A DNA stretch of 14,267 bases, taken from contig JAKMFK010000161.1 of the NCBI GenBank assembly GCA_022425465.1, positions 1-14,267 on the forward strand, read 5' to 3'. Positions 1-7,699 of the stretch are shown piece after piece; the first letter of the stretch is position 1; every line of letters starts with the position of its first letter. Under the pieces are notes generated by a model. That model worked only from the letters and a program-made list of their open reading frames with translations. It did not search any database and had not been told where the DNA came from. The translations under genes were made by a program, and so were the position numbers. The stretch is from Bacteroidia bacterium (lineage in GTDB: Bacteria; Bacteroidota; Bacteroidia; NS11-12g; UBA9320).

Positions 1-1374
1 TTGGATATGAATATCACTATTCCAAAAAACAACAAAGCTGCAGGTATGGGGAATTTGGTTCAAGTGGATACGCTTTATCCAGATAGTAGTTTGGTTTTTC
101 ACTGGGAGCATCGCTATCCAATAGCGACTTATTTAGTGGCTGTGGCGGTTACCGACTATTATGAAGAAAGTCATTATATAAAATTCAGTGATGGGGATAG
201 TATTTATCATTTGGATTATATCTATCCATCATACAAACCCCAGGCAGATACACTTCGATGGGCTATTGATGGCATGATGCGTGGTTTTGATAGTTTGTTT
301 GGAGATTATCCCTTTCGTAAAGAAAAATATGGTCATGCGATGTTTGGCAGAGGTGGAGGTATGGAGCATCAAACCATGAGTTTCATGTCTCGATTGGATT
401 TTGATCTGATGGCACATGAATTGGCACATCAGTGGTTCGGTAATAAGATAACCTGTGGTTCGTGGCAAGACTTGTGGTTAAATGAAGGTTGGGCAACATA
501 CTCCAATGCGATAGCTCGGGAGTTAATTAAAAGCAAAGAAGAATATCATGAATTTTTGATTAAGAGCATCAGTCGAGCTACGCGTAATAACGGAGGGGCA
601 GTATATGCTTATGATACGACTAATGTGAACGAATTGTTTAATGGTGATATGCGATATCGAAAGGGAGCGATGGTTTTGCATCAGTTGAGATGGGAAATAG
701 GTGATTCTGCCTTTTTTGAAGCTACTCGAAACTACCTTAAAAATACAGATTTGTGTTATGGTTTTGCATACACTGTAGACTTTATAGATGAGATGGAAGC
801 TGCAAGTAATAGGAATCTTTCACCTTTTTTTGATCGTTATGTATTCAAAGAAGGGTTCCCTATCTTGTCTGTAGAGTGGAATAGAATAAATACTAAAACG
901 ATTAACATAAACGTATCGCAAACCACTTCCCACCCATCCGTTGAATTTTTCCCTTTGCGTATCCAATTTCATGCAAAATGGGAGGGTGGTGATAGCATTT
1001 TTACTATTGATCATAGTCAGGCTATTGAAAATATAATCTTGCATCTCGGACATAAGGTGGAAGAGTTAATTATTGATCCCAATTATTGGAATTTAGCCAA
1101 ATACACGTTGTTTGATGGGGATCACTCTGATATGTCGGCAGTATCGATTTATCCTAATCCAGCTGAACAGAAAGTAAAAGTGTTCGTATTGGATAAGAAA
1201 GTAGATGCTTTAGAAATAACGGACTGTTTGGGTAGACTAGTTTCGGAATATGAAATCCTACAGCTAAAAAATAGTACGATTGATTTAGATGTAAGTCATT
1301 TGAAACCAGGTCCTTACTTTATTAAAATTAGTGCTGAAGGTAATCAATCGACTACAAAGATGATAAAGCAATAA
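1..1374 (+). CDS. Secreted M1-family zinc aminopeptidase with T9SS sorting domain (5' partial)
   Basis: The frame is open from the first base, so the N-terminus lies outside the window. The 457 visible residues hold the gluzincin catalytic core of M1 aminopeptidases, which remove N-terminal amino acids from peptides. A GGGMEH segment at 118-123 stands where the family exopeptidase motif (GxMEN) lies. The zinc site is HELAH at 139-143, with the third ligand Glu162 in NEGWA. Tyr219, before RKGAM, matches the transition-state-stabilising Tyr. The C-terminus from about 381 (VSIYPNPAE) is a type A T9SS sorting domain ending in KMIKQ, so the enzyme should be exported across the outer membrane and attached or released. 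There is no long ERAP1-like helical domain, so this is a short M1 form. Its stop codon is only 4 bp from the convergent peroxidase gene. The family call is firm. Substrate is unknown, and the MEH rather than MEN may affect N-terminus recognition. Confidence 0.93.
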   Translation: MDMNITIPKNNKAAGMGNLVQVDTLYPDSSLVFHWEHRYPIATYLVAVAVTDYYEESHYIKFSDGDSIYHLDYIYPSYKPQADTLRWAIDGMMRGFDSLFGDYPFRKEKYGHAMFGRGGGMEHQTMSFMSRLDFDLMAHELAHQWFGNKITCGSWQDLWLNEGWATYSNAIARELIKSKEEYHEFLIKSISRATRNNGGAVYAYDTTNVNELFNGDMRYRKGAMVLHQLRWEIGDSAFFEATRNYLKNTDLCYGFAYTVDFIDEMEAASNRNLSPFFDRYVFKEGFPILSVEWNRINTKTININVSQTTSHPSVEFFPLRIQFHAKWEGGDSIFTIDHSQAIENIILHLGHKVEELIIDPNYWNLAKYTLFDGDHSDMSAVSIYPNPAEQKVKVFVLDKKVDALEITDCLGRLVSEYEILQLKNSTIDLDVSHLKPGPYFIKISAEGNQSTTKMIKQ

Positions 1375-1378
1375 ACTT

Positions 1379-1960
1379 TTAGGAGTTGATGGCATTTAGC
1401 AACTCCTCGCTTAGTGGGTTGGTGTTAGAACCGAAGTGATTCATTAGTTTTCCATTCTCATCAATTAAAAACTTATTGAAATTCCAACTTACAGAAAAAT
1501 CATCTAATCCATTGAGATTTTTGTTTGTCAACCATTGATAGATTGGATGTTGATTTTCACCTCTGACATGTATTTTATCTGTTAAGGGGAAGGTTACATT
1601 GTAGTTTTTTTGACAGAATTGGGCAATCTCCGAATTGGTGCCAGGCTCTTGTCCCATAAACTGATTGCAAGGAACCCCTATTACTTGAACAACATCTCCG
1701 AAACGTTCATTAAGCTTTTGTAAATCAGCATATTGAGAGGTATAGCCACACCTTGATGCAACATTGACCAAAAGGATTTTTTTACCCTCATAGTCTCGCA
1801 TATTGATCACTGTTTTGTTGTTCAAAGAAGCAATGGTAAACGTATGGAAAGTTTGAGAGGGTTTAGTATTTAAGCTCATTTCTTGATAGGGTTTAGTTGC
1901 TTTTGAATGATTGCAAGCAGTGAAAAGAAATAATAAGTTAATCAAATAAATGATGTTCAT
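1379..1960 (-). CDS. Glutathione-peroxidase-family lipoprotein, thiol peroxidase
   Basis: Cys-type glutathione peroxidase, 193 residues from the chosen start. It reduces hydrogen peroxide or lipid hydroperoxides with thiol reductants. Catalytic residues are visible: peroxidatic Cys71 in ASRCGYTSQ, Gln104 in NQFMGQEPG, and Trp159-Asn160 in SWNFNKFL. Cys116 in FCQKNY lies 45 residues after Cys71, where thioredoxin-dependent members keep their resolving Cys, so thioredoxin-type recycling is more likely than glutathione. The N-terminus is a short hydrophobic stretch ending in LFTAC (Cys16), a lipobox, which places the enzyme in the periplasm or at the outer membrane. The ATG at 1958-1960 is preferred over an in-frame TTG at 1973-1975 because it puts the hydrophobic core directly after Met and leaves a compact signal peptide. 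The gene is convergent with the aminopeptidase and divergent from the cupredoxin/FAS1 gene, whose promoter region it shares (121 bp). Confidence 0.92.
   Translation of the reverse strand: MNIIYLINLLFLFTACNHSKATKPYQEMSLNTKPSQTFHTFTIASLNNKTVINMRDYEGKKILLVNVASRCGYTSQYADLQKLNERFGDVVQVIGVPCNQFMGQEPGTNSEIAQFCQKNYNVTFPLTDKIHVRGENQHPIYQWLTNKNLNGLDDFSVSWNFNKFLIDENGKLMNHFGSNTNPLSEELLNAINS
1381..1407. terminator. Hairpin at the convergent aminopeptidase/peroxidase junction
   Basis: AGGAGTTG (1381-1388) and CAACTCCT (1400-1407) form a perfect 8-bp stem with an 11-nt loop. It begins 6 bp after the aminopeptidase stop and covers the last codons of the opposing peroxidase gene. No T-tract follows on either strand, so it is not a canonical intrinsic terminator. 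It may act as a weak bidirectional terminator or an mRNA 3'-end stabiliser. Confidence 0.3.
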
Positions 1961-2081
1961 GTGATTTAAAAACAACTAAAACTTGTCATGGTTTGTTAAG
2001 CGTCACAAAAAAGGTTCGAACTAACAAGCTAATTAAAAACAATACGTTTAGCAATATGTTTTTTGAATATATACAATAACA

Positions 2082-4241
2082 ATGACACAATTAAGCAGAA
2101 AATTTCTATTAATGGTTTTTAATTTAATTTTAATTGGGAATTCTTACGCCCAAGTTTCATGTGATGCTGATTACAAGGTGCTGCTCACAGACTATTCGTT
2201 TACACCATCAGAGCTGACCATCTTACCGGGTGAAACGGTAGCTTTTATAAATGTGGAAGGAACACACAATGTGAATGGTGTTAAAAATACAAAAACGGGA
2301 GAGTCATTTAATAACCCAGTTGATTTTTCGTTGCCTCAATCTGTTGGTACAACTGAAGGGGTTTGTATGGGGGTCATTAAATTTGACACACCTGGGGTTT
2401 ATAATTATGATTGTGGAGTTGGTTTTCATGCTGACTTAGGAATGGTTGGTTCAATCAATGTGGATGCATTTACCATTAAAGACTTAATGATGGGTAATCC
2501 AACAACAGGTGAGCCTTATCTCGAAGAGACCTTTCAATCTACTTACGCAATGACCTATTATTTAGGGAGAGAATTAGATAGTACAGTTGATTATACCGTG
2601 TTTGTACCAAATCAAAATGCAGTAGATGCCATCAAAGAGTATATGCAGTTAGGGCAATTTGATATGTTAAGCTTTTACGATCTAAAACCTGCTTTGGAGT
2701 ATCATATAGTTGAAGGAGTATACATGGCTAAGGACTTAAGCGATGGTCAAAGTTTACCAACAATGTATGGTCAAAATGTGAGTATTACCGAAAAAGATGG
2801 AGTATTACGAGTTGATGGTGCGGCAATAATTTCTACTGATTATAAGGCGAGCAATGGGGTGGTGCACATAATTGATCAAACTTTAGCACCAAGAGGTTTA
2901 CCTAAGGCGTCTGTTTGGGATATTGTTGAACAAAGTCCAGATCACAACTTTTTTGAGGAGGCCATTGTTAATGTGGGTTTAAGAAACACATTAAGACAAC
3001 AAGCAGAACTAGATCCTAATGGGGGGAAACCTGGTCCATTTACATTATTTGCCCCAACTGACGATGCAGTTAATGCGTTGGCTCAATCACTAGGTATGAC
3101 GATTGTTGAATTTATGAATTCAAGCTTTATCGATGACTTAGCCAATCAACATATTATCGCAGGTAGAGGTGAAAAAGAAAAATTTTATGATGGTTTAGTG
3201 GTGACCAATTTTGCTAGAGAAGACTTAACTATAGGTGTTACTCCAACAAATACATTTACGATTAATGGCATAGATATTATTGTTACCGATTTGCTAGCCT
3301 ATAACGGAGTAGTCCACATTATCGATGCTGCCATACCTATTGATATTCCTAATAAAAGTGGTACATGTGGTACTTGGAAATTGGCAATGTACGACGAAAA
3401 TGGAGATGGTTGGAATGAAACGAATGTCTACATTCAAATAGATGGAGAGCTTTTTAGTACTCAAACACTCCCTTTTGGAACTTCATCAATATTTGAATTT
3501 GGTGTTGATTCGGGGTCAGTGGTCGATATATATTCATTCTCACCCAATGCAAATACAGCAGGTGAGTCATATAAGATATTCGATGAGAATGATCGGCAAA
3601 TTGCGGCCTCTGGTCAGAATGGTAAAGCCGTTAATTCCCTTGGTTTGTTAGCTTGTGCTGAACCGTCGGATTGTGGGATGATTGAGGTGAAACTGCTAGA
3701 TAGAATAGGAGAAGGATGGTTGCAAGGCTACTTGGAAGTATACAGAAATAAATCACTGTATATCACTATCCAGTTTTTTCAAGGGGATGAACAATCAACA
3801 TTTATACCAGCAAATTATGGGGATGTATTTGATTTTGTAGCAACAGAAGGAACGTTTGAGCCTAGATTTAATTCATATGTTGTATATGATGCGGATGGTA
3901 ATATTTTAGTAGATCAAAGAAGTGATGCAAAATTTCCTGACAATGTTTATGATATAATTGCTTGTGAGGAAGATGTAGATGACGATAACAATAATGATAC
4001 TACAGAAGTTACTTATACAACCACAACCCTCTTCCCTAATCCAGTTTCCGATAAACTCTTTATCACAACTGGTATGGAAATACAACGTGTGGAAATCACA
4101 AATATGTTAGGTCAAAAGGTGTATGATGAACCATTTAAGCCTGAGCCATTGAATGTGTCTTTACTAAAAATGGGAGCTTATGTTGTTAAGCTCGTTACTC
4201 CTGAAGGACCAGAATTTTATAATATCTCAGTCATACGCTAA
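2082..4241 (+). CDS. Surface protein: cupredoxin, two FAS1 domains, twin Cys-bracketed modules, T9SS tail
   Basis: 719 residues, starting with a signal peptide ending near SYAQ (1-24). Residues about 25-127 form a plastocyanin/azurin-like cupredoxin with a full type 1 copper ligand set: His62 (THNVNG), Cys111 and His116 (YDCGVGFH), Met121 (LGMVG). Two fasciclin domains follow (about 130-270 and 275-420), each ending in the typical NGVVHIID (258-265 and 408-415); FAS1 domains mediate cell adhesion. Residues 429-525 and 531-628 are two diverged copies of a beta-rich module, each opening with CG and closing with a Cys (429/525, 531/628), with GDGW or GEGW near the start. An acidic linker (631-640, mostly Asp and Asn) precedes a type A T9SS sorting domain (LFPNPVSDK from 650). 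The -7-like box TATGTTTT at 2055-2062 sits 19 nt before the ATG. Domain calls are firm. Whether copper serves electron transfer, sensing or structure is unknown. Confidence 0.9.
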   Translation: MTQLSRKFLLMVFNLILIGNSYAQVSCDADYKVLLTDYSFTPSELTILPGETVAFINVEGTHNVNGVKNTKTGESFNNPVDFSLPQSVGTTEGVCMGVIKFDTPGVYNYDCGVGFHADLGMVGSINVDAFTIKDLMMGNPTTGEPYLEETFQSTYAMTYYLGRELDSTVDYTVFVPNQNAVDAIKEYMQLGQFDMLSFYDLKPALEYHIVEGVYMAKDLSDGQSLPTMYGQNVSITEKDGVLRVDGAAIISTDYKASNGVVHIIDQTLAPRGLPKASVWDIVEQSPDHNFFEEAIVNVGLRNTLRQQAELDPNGGKPGPFTLFAPTDDAVNALAQSLGMTIVEFMNSSFIDDLANQHIIAGRGEKEKFYDGLVVTNFAREDLTIGVTPTNTFTINGIDIIVTDLLAYNGVVHIIDAAIPIDIPNKSGTCGTWKLAMYDENGDGWNETNVYIQIDGELFSTQTLPFGTSSIFEFGVDSGSVVDIYSFSPNANTAGESYKIFDENDRQIAASGQNGKAVNSLGLLACAEPSDCGMIEVKLLDRIGEGWLQGYLEVYRNKSLYITIQFFQGDEQSTFIPANYGDVFDFVATEGTFEPRFNSYVVYDADGNILVDQRSDAKFPDNVYDIIACEEDVDDDNNNDTTEVTYTTTTLFPNPVSDKLFITTGMEIQRVEITNMLGQKVYDEPFKPEPLNVSLLKMGAYVVKLVTPEGPEFYNISVIR

Positions 4242-4257
4242 AGCATCCATGATGCTT
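4241..4257. terminator. Compact hairpin at the convergent cupredoxin-FAS1/MBL junction
   Basis: AAGCATC and GATGCTT form a perfect 7-bp stem with a 3-nt loop (CAT). It overlaps the last base of the upstream TAA stop and ends 7 bp before the stop of the opposing gene. There is no T-tract on either strand, so termination is inferred only from position and symmetry. Confidence 0.35.
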
Positions 4258-4264
4258 AAATAAT

Positions 4265-5221
4265 TTACATCTCGAAGCAGTCATAAATCCTACCAATGTT
4301 ATACCCCTTTTGGATGACATAATTACTTTCTCGACTTCCTTCATCCAAAAGAGGATTAGTGTGGTTGAAATGAATGAAGACAATCTTATTTTTTTCTGAG
4401 GAACTAAGTTTTTTGAATTTTTTGAGGCTTTCAATTACAAATGGGTGAGGGATATGACTAATGTCTCTGTTGTTGATTTCTTCACCACTAAAGAAAGTAG
4501 CGTCTAAAAAGGCATAATCTACTTGCTTAATTTCTTCAATAACATTTCTATCCCATTTCTCCCACTTATCAATATCTGGGATAAAAAGAGCACTCTTGTT
4601 GGGTCCTTTAATTCGGTAGCCTACGGTTTCTGAATATTCATCTCGGTGTGGAACCAAAATGGGAGTTACACTTATGGAGTCGGATAGCGATATAGATTTA
4701 TTGGGTGTCATTTGTTGGAGTGCTATATTTTTTCGTTCAACCAACTGATCCCAAGGACCATTGCTGGATAAAAATGTACCCATTCGCGGCATCACATATA
4801 CAGGCATGTTTTGAGCATCAGTAGCTTCCTTTCCTAAGTACATTAGTCCGGTGTAATGCCCAATGTGTGCGTGAGTAAGAAAAATACCATCTGTCAATTC
4901 AGCGTTGTTTAATTTCGTTGTTTTTGTGAGTATTTTCATCTGGGAACTAATATCAGGCGTAGCATCAAACAAGTATGTTTTTTGATTTTTCTGATCAATT
5001 AATCCCAATGAAACCACTTTTCTGTTCTCGTTGGGTTTTTGGAAGAGGTTAGTGCAGCATTTTTTTTCACACCCAATCTGAGGAGATCCTGCATCTTGAA
5101 CATTCCCAAGAATTACAAGTGATGTTGATGGGGTTTCAGACGAGTTATTGAAATCTTGTTTGGAATTTGTTTTGTTGCAAGCTGTAATAAAAACACTAAT
5201 TGCAAGGAGATATTTTGTCAT
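4265..5221 (-). CDS. PqqB-like metallo-beta-lactamase-fold lipoprotein hydrolase
   Basis: 318 residues, with a signal ending in FITAC (lipobox Cys15). The body resembles the PqqB branch of the metallo-beta-lactamase superfamily: ILGNVQDAGSPQIGC at 37-51, then the metal motif HAHIGH (His117, His119, His122), His192 in PHRDEY, Asp206 in FIPDID, Asp230, and His274/His277 in FIHFNHTNP near the end. In the usual HxHxDH motif the position before the last His is Asp; here it is Gly121. CEKKCC (51-56) gives three Cys close together and might bind a metal. No other pqq gene is nearby, and PqqB is not normally a lipoprotein, so a role in PQQ synthesis is unlikely. A periplasmic hydrolase of an unknown phosphoester, lactone or similar substrate fits better. 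It is divergent from the CotH gene (116 bp between starts). Confidence 0.83.
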   Translation of the reverse strand: MTKYLLAISVFITACNKTNSKQDFNNSSETPSTSLVILGNVQDAGSPQIGCEKKCCTNLFQKPNENRKVVSLGLIDQKNQKTYLFDATPDISSQMKILTKTTKLNNAELTDGIFLTHAHIGHYTGLMYLGKEATDAQNMPVYVMPRMGTFLSSNGPWDQLVERKNIALQQMTPNKSISLSDSISVTPILVPHRDEYSETVGYRIKGPNKSALFIPDIDKWEKWDRNVIEEIKQVDYAFLDATFFSGEEINNRDISHIPHPFVIESLKKFKKLSSSEKNKIVFIHFNHTNPLLDEGSRESNYVIQKGYNIGRIYDCFEM

Positions 5222-5337
5222 TTTAATGGTATCGTTTATCTAATAAAAACTATCAAATATCGAATGTACAAAATCGTGGGTAATTTAAATAGTCCATATA
5301 TCTTCAAAAAAAAGATGTTTTCCATTAAATTAGCGTC

Positions 5338-7521
5338 TTGAAATTTTTAAAACAGTCATTACTTACGCTTTTTTTTGCTTCAAACGCTTTGATAGGATTT
5401 GGTCAGGTAATCGATCATTGGGAGACGGTTATTTACAATACCGATCAGTGGAATTATTTTATAGGCACTAGTGAACCCAATTCAAATTGGGTGAACACGG
5501 GGTTTAGTGCAACAGGTTGGTCAAAAGGGTCAGGTGGATTCGGATATGATGATGACGATGACAATACAATCATCCCGCAAACTTCATCTGTATATATTCG
5601 AACGGATTTCACTCTAGCAGATACTTCTGTTATCAAATATGCAATTCTTCATGCCGATTATGATGACGGATTTGTAGCTTATATCAACGGAATTGAAATA
5701 GCTCGTAGTAATATTGGAGAAGTAGGTGACAGACCAAGTTTTAATGATTTTGCGGACACCTATCACGAAGCGAGTTTATACCAAGGTGGTTTGCCTGAAG
5801 ATTATACGTTGAAAGAAAATCTTCGAACTCTTTTTAATGAAGGTACAAACACACTAGCCATTCAAATTCACAACAACACGCTATCCTCCTCAGATTTGAG
5901 TAGTAACTTTTTTCTATCACTTGGGATTAGTGATAAAAGCTCGCGTTATCGTGAAACACCTCCATGGTTCCAAGCTCCTACCGGACCTCAAGTTTCTTTG
6001 ATTGATGTGAAGCTACCAATCATAGTCATTAATACCGAAAACAATGCAGAAATCCAGGACGAACCAAAGGTGACAGCACAGATGGGAATTATTAATAATG
6101 GTCCTGATGTAGGGAATAATCTGACGGATAATTTCAATGAATATGATGGTGCAATTGGTATAGAAATTCGAGGTGCGTCTTCTCAAAATTTCCCCAAAAA
6201 AAATTATAGTATAGAAACACGAAATTCAGATGGGAGTAATAATAATGTCTCTATTTTTGGTATGCCGTCTGAAAATGATTGGGTTTTGCATGGGCCATTT
6301 AGTGATAAGTCTTTATTGCGAAATGTAGTGGCCTACCATATGGGACAATCCACAAACAGATACACACCTCGAACTCAACTATGTGAACTGCTTATTAATG
6401 GAGATTATCGTGGGGTATATATGTTTACAGAAAAGCTCAAAAGAGATAAGAATCGAGTAAATATTGATAAATTGAGACCAGAAGATATATCAGGGGAAGA
6501 GCTTACTGGAGGGTATCTCTTTCAGATTGATAGAGACGATGAAAGTACTGAATTAGATGGTTGGTGGACTAATACCTCACCTCGAAAATTTGTTGCCTAT
6601 CACGATCCTTCTTATGATGAGTTATTGGATGTACAACGGCAGTATTTAGAAGACTACTATACTAGCTTTGAGGATGCCATGGATGGGAGTCAATATAGAA
6701 CAGAATATACCAAATACATTGATCAAAATTCTTGGGTAGATTACTTCTTAGTTACGGAAATGGGCAAGCATATAGATGCGTATAAGCTTAGTTTTTACAT
6801 GCACAAAAAGAAATCTTCAAATGGGGGAAAGATTCATTTTGGGCCCTTGTGGGACTTTAATTTAGCCTTTGGTAATTTTGATTTTGCTTGTTCATCAACA
6901 CCACAAGGTTGGGCATACGAATTTCAAGGTACTTGTGACTACTATCATCCGTTTTGGGTGAGGGGACTTACCGACATCCCCGAGGTATCAAATCGGATAA
7001 ATTGTCGATGGGGCCAGCTTCGTCAAGGTCCATTACATACGGATAGCTTGATGCAATTTATAGATGATCGAATATCAGATATGGGAAATGCTCCCAGTCG
7101 TAATTTTGAGCGATGGAGCATATTAGACCAATATGTTTGGCCAAATTATTATGTTGGTCAAACATATGATGATGAAATCTCCTATCTCAAGTTATGGTTG
7201 AGTGCCAGATTAGATTGGATGGATGAAAATATGATTGGTGAGTGTACCGTGTCCGATATAAAAACTCCTAAGGAAGAAGTCAGCCCTTTTGGCTTATTCC
7301 CAAACCCAGCTAGAGAACATGTATATGTTGAGACTGATTTTGTGGATCTGTCGGATATGAATATTGCAGTTGAAAATCCATTAGGAATAGTGGTAGTTGA
7401 AGATCATTTATTGAGTAACGTACAAAAACTCAATGTATCTAAATTATCCACGGGGCTTTATTCAGTCCATATTTTGCGTGGGGATTATGTATTAGGTACC
7501 AAGACCCTTGTTATTCAATAG
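5338..7521 (+). CDS. CotH-kinase-family surface protein with T9SS sorting domain
   Basis: 727 residues from a TTG start. An in-frame TAA at 5326-5328 leaves no ATG or GTG, and the signal peptide (MKFLKQSLL to FGQ, 1-23) begins right at this codon. Residues about 28-197 form a beta-sandwich, carbohydrate-binding-like region with an acidic DDDDDN loop (71-76). About 216-600 is the CotH kinase domain: IEIRGASSQNFPKKNY (275-290), NGDYRGVYMFTEK (354-366), LFQIDRDD (394-401) and GPLWDFNLAFGN (502-513), which holds the presumed metal Asp506. CotH proteins are atypical kinases that phosphorylate secreted or spore-coat proteins on Ser; activity here is inferred. The C-terminus from about 650 (FGLFPNPARE) is a type A T9SS sorting domain, so the kinase-like domain should face outward. 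The residue after WDF is Asn508 where several homologues have Asp. The gene is monocistronic by context. Confidence 0.9.
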   Translation: MKFLKQSLLTLFFASNALIGFGQVIDHWETVIYNTDQWNYFIGTSEPNSNWVNTGFSATGWSKGSGGFGYDDDDDNTIIPQTSSVYIRTDFTLADTSVIKYAILHADYDDGFVAYINGIEIARSNIGEVGDRPSFNDFADTYHEASLYQGGLPEDYTLKENLRTLFNEGTNTLAIQIHNNTLSSSDLSSNFFLSLGISDKSSRYRETPPWFQAPTGPQVSLIDVKLPIIVINTENNAEIQDEPKVTAQMGIINNGPDVGNNLTDNFNEYDGAIGIEIRGASSQNFPKKNYSIETRNSDGSNNNVSIFGMPSENDWVLHGPFSDKSLLRNVVAYHMGQSTNRYTPRTQLCELLINGDYRGVYMFTEKLKRDKNRVNIDKLRPEDISGEELTGGYLFQIDRDDESTELDGWWTNTSPRKFVAYHDPSYDELLDVQRQYLEDYYTSFEDAMDGSQYRTEYTKYIDQNSWVDYFLVTEMGKHIDAYKLSFYMHKKKSSNGGKIHFGPLWDFNLAFGNFDFACSSTPQGWAYEFQGTCDYYHPFWVRGLTDIPEVSNRINCRWGQLRQGPLHTDSLMQFIDDRISDMGNAPSRNFERWSILDQYVWPNYYVGQTYDDEISYLKLWLSARLDWMDENMIGECTVSDIKTPKEEVSPFGLFPNPAREHVYVETDFVDLSDMNIAVENPLGIVVVEDHLLSNVQKLNVSKLSTGLYSVHILRGDYVLGTKTLVIQ

Positions 7522-7531
7522 GATTGAGTTT

Positions 7532-7568
7532 TGAGATGTATCTTCTCCTTTTTTTGAGATACATTTTA
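7532..7568 (+). terminator. Probable terminator hairpin after the CotH gene
   Basis: ATGTATCT (7536-7543) pairs perfectly with AGATACAT (7557-7564). Two A-T and two G-T pairs extend it to a 12-bp stem (7532-7543 with 7557-7568) around a pyrimidine-rich 13-nt loop. It starts 10 bp after the stop codon. The 3' T run (7564-7567) lies within the stem and is short, so efficiency is uncertain. Confidence 0.45.
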
Positions 7569-7699
7569 CCTTTAATGATTAGTTTTCTCAAAAAAGTTAG
7601 ATAACTTAATAAATATACATTTATTGAAAGCTGCTTGCAAATAAATGTTAGTGTGTTTCCAATATCCTAGATAGTCGAACAAATCTCGTCAATAAAGGT

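Noticed and set aside
1961..1975. In-frame TTG as start of the peroxidase
   Set aside because: ATG at 1958-1960 gives a compact lipoprotein signal directly; the TTG adds five residues without benefit.
2012..2022. tRNA T-loop-like GGTTCGAAC
   Set aside because: The flanks do not form a T stem, and no acceptor or anticodon arm is found around it.
1991..2029. GTTTGTTA/TAACAAGC inverted repeat in the peroxidase/cupredoxin intergenic region
   Set aside because: Eight pairs with one wobble and a 23-nt loop; not distinguishable from chance without comparative data.
4265..5221. Assignment as PqqB in PQQ biosynthesis
   Set aside because: It is a lipoprotein, has a changed metal motif, and no other pqq gene is in the window.
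5548..5565. GAT/GAC triplet run as a phase-variable microsatellite
   Set aside because: It is short, mixes GAT and GAC, keeps frame, and fits an acidic metal-binding loop.
7608..7625. AATAAAT/ATTTATT inverted repeat
   Set aside because: A/T-rich 7-bp stem in very A/T-rich sequence; expected by chance and without a link to a gene end.
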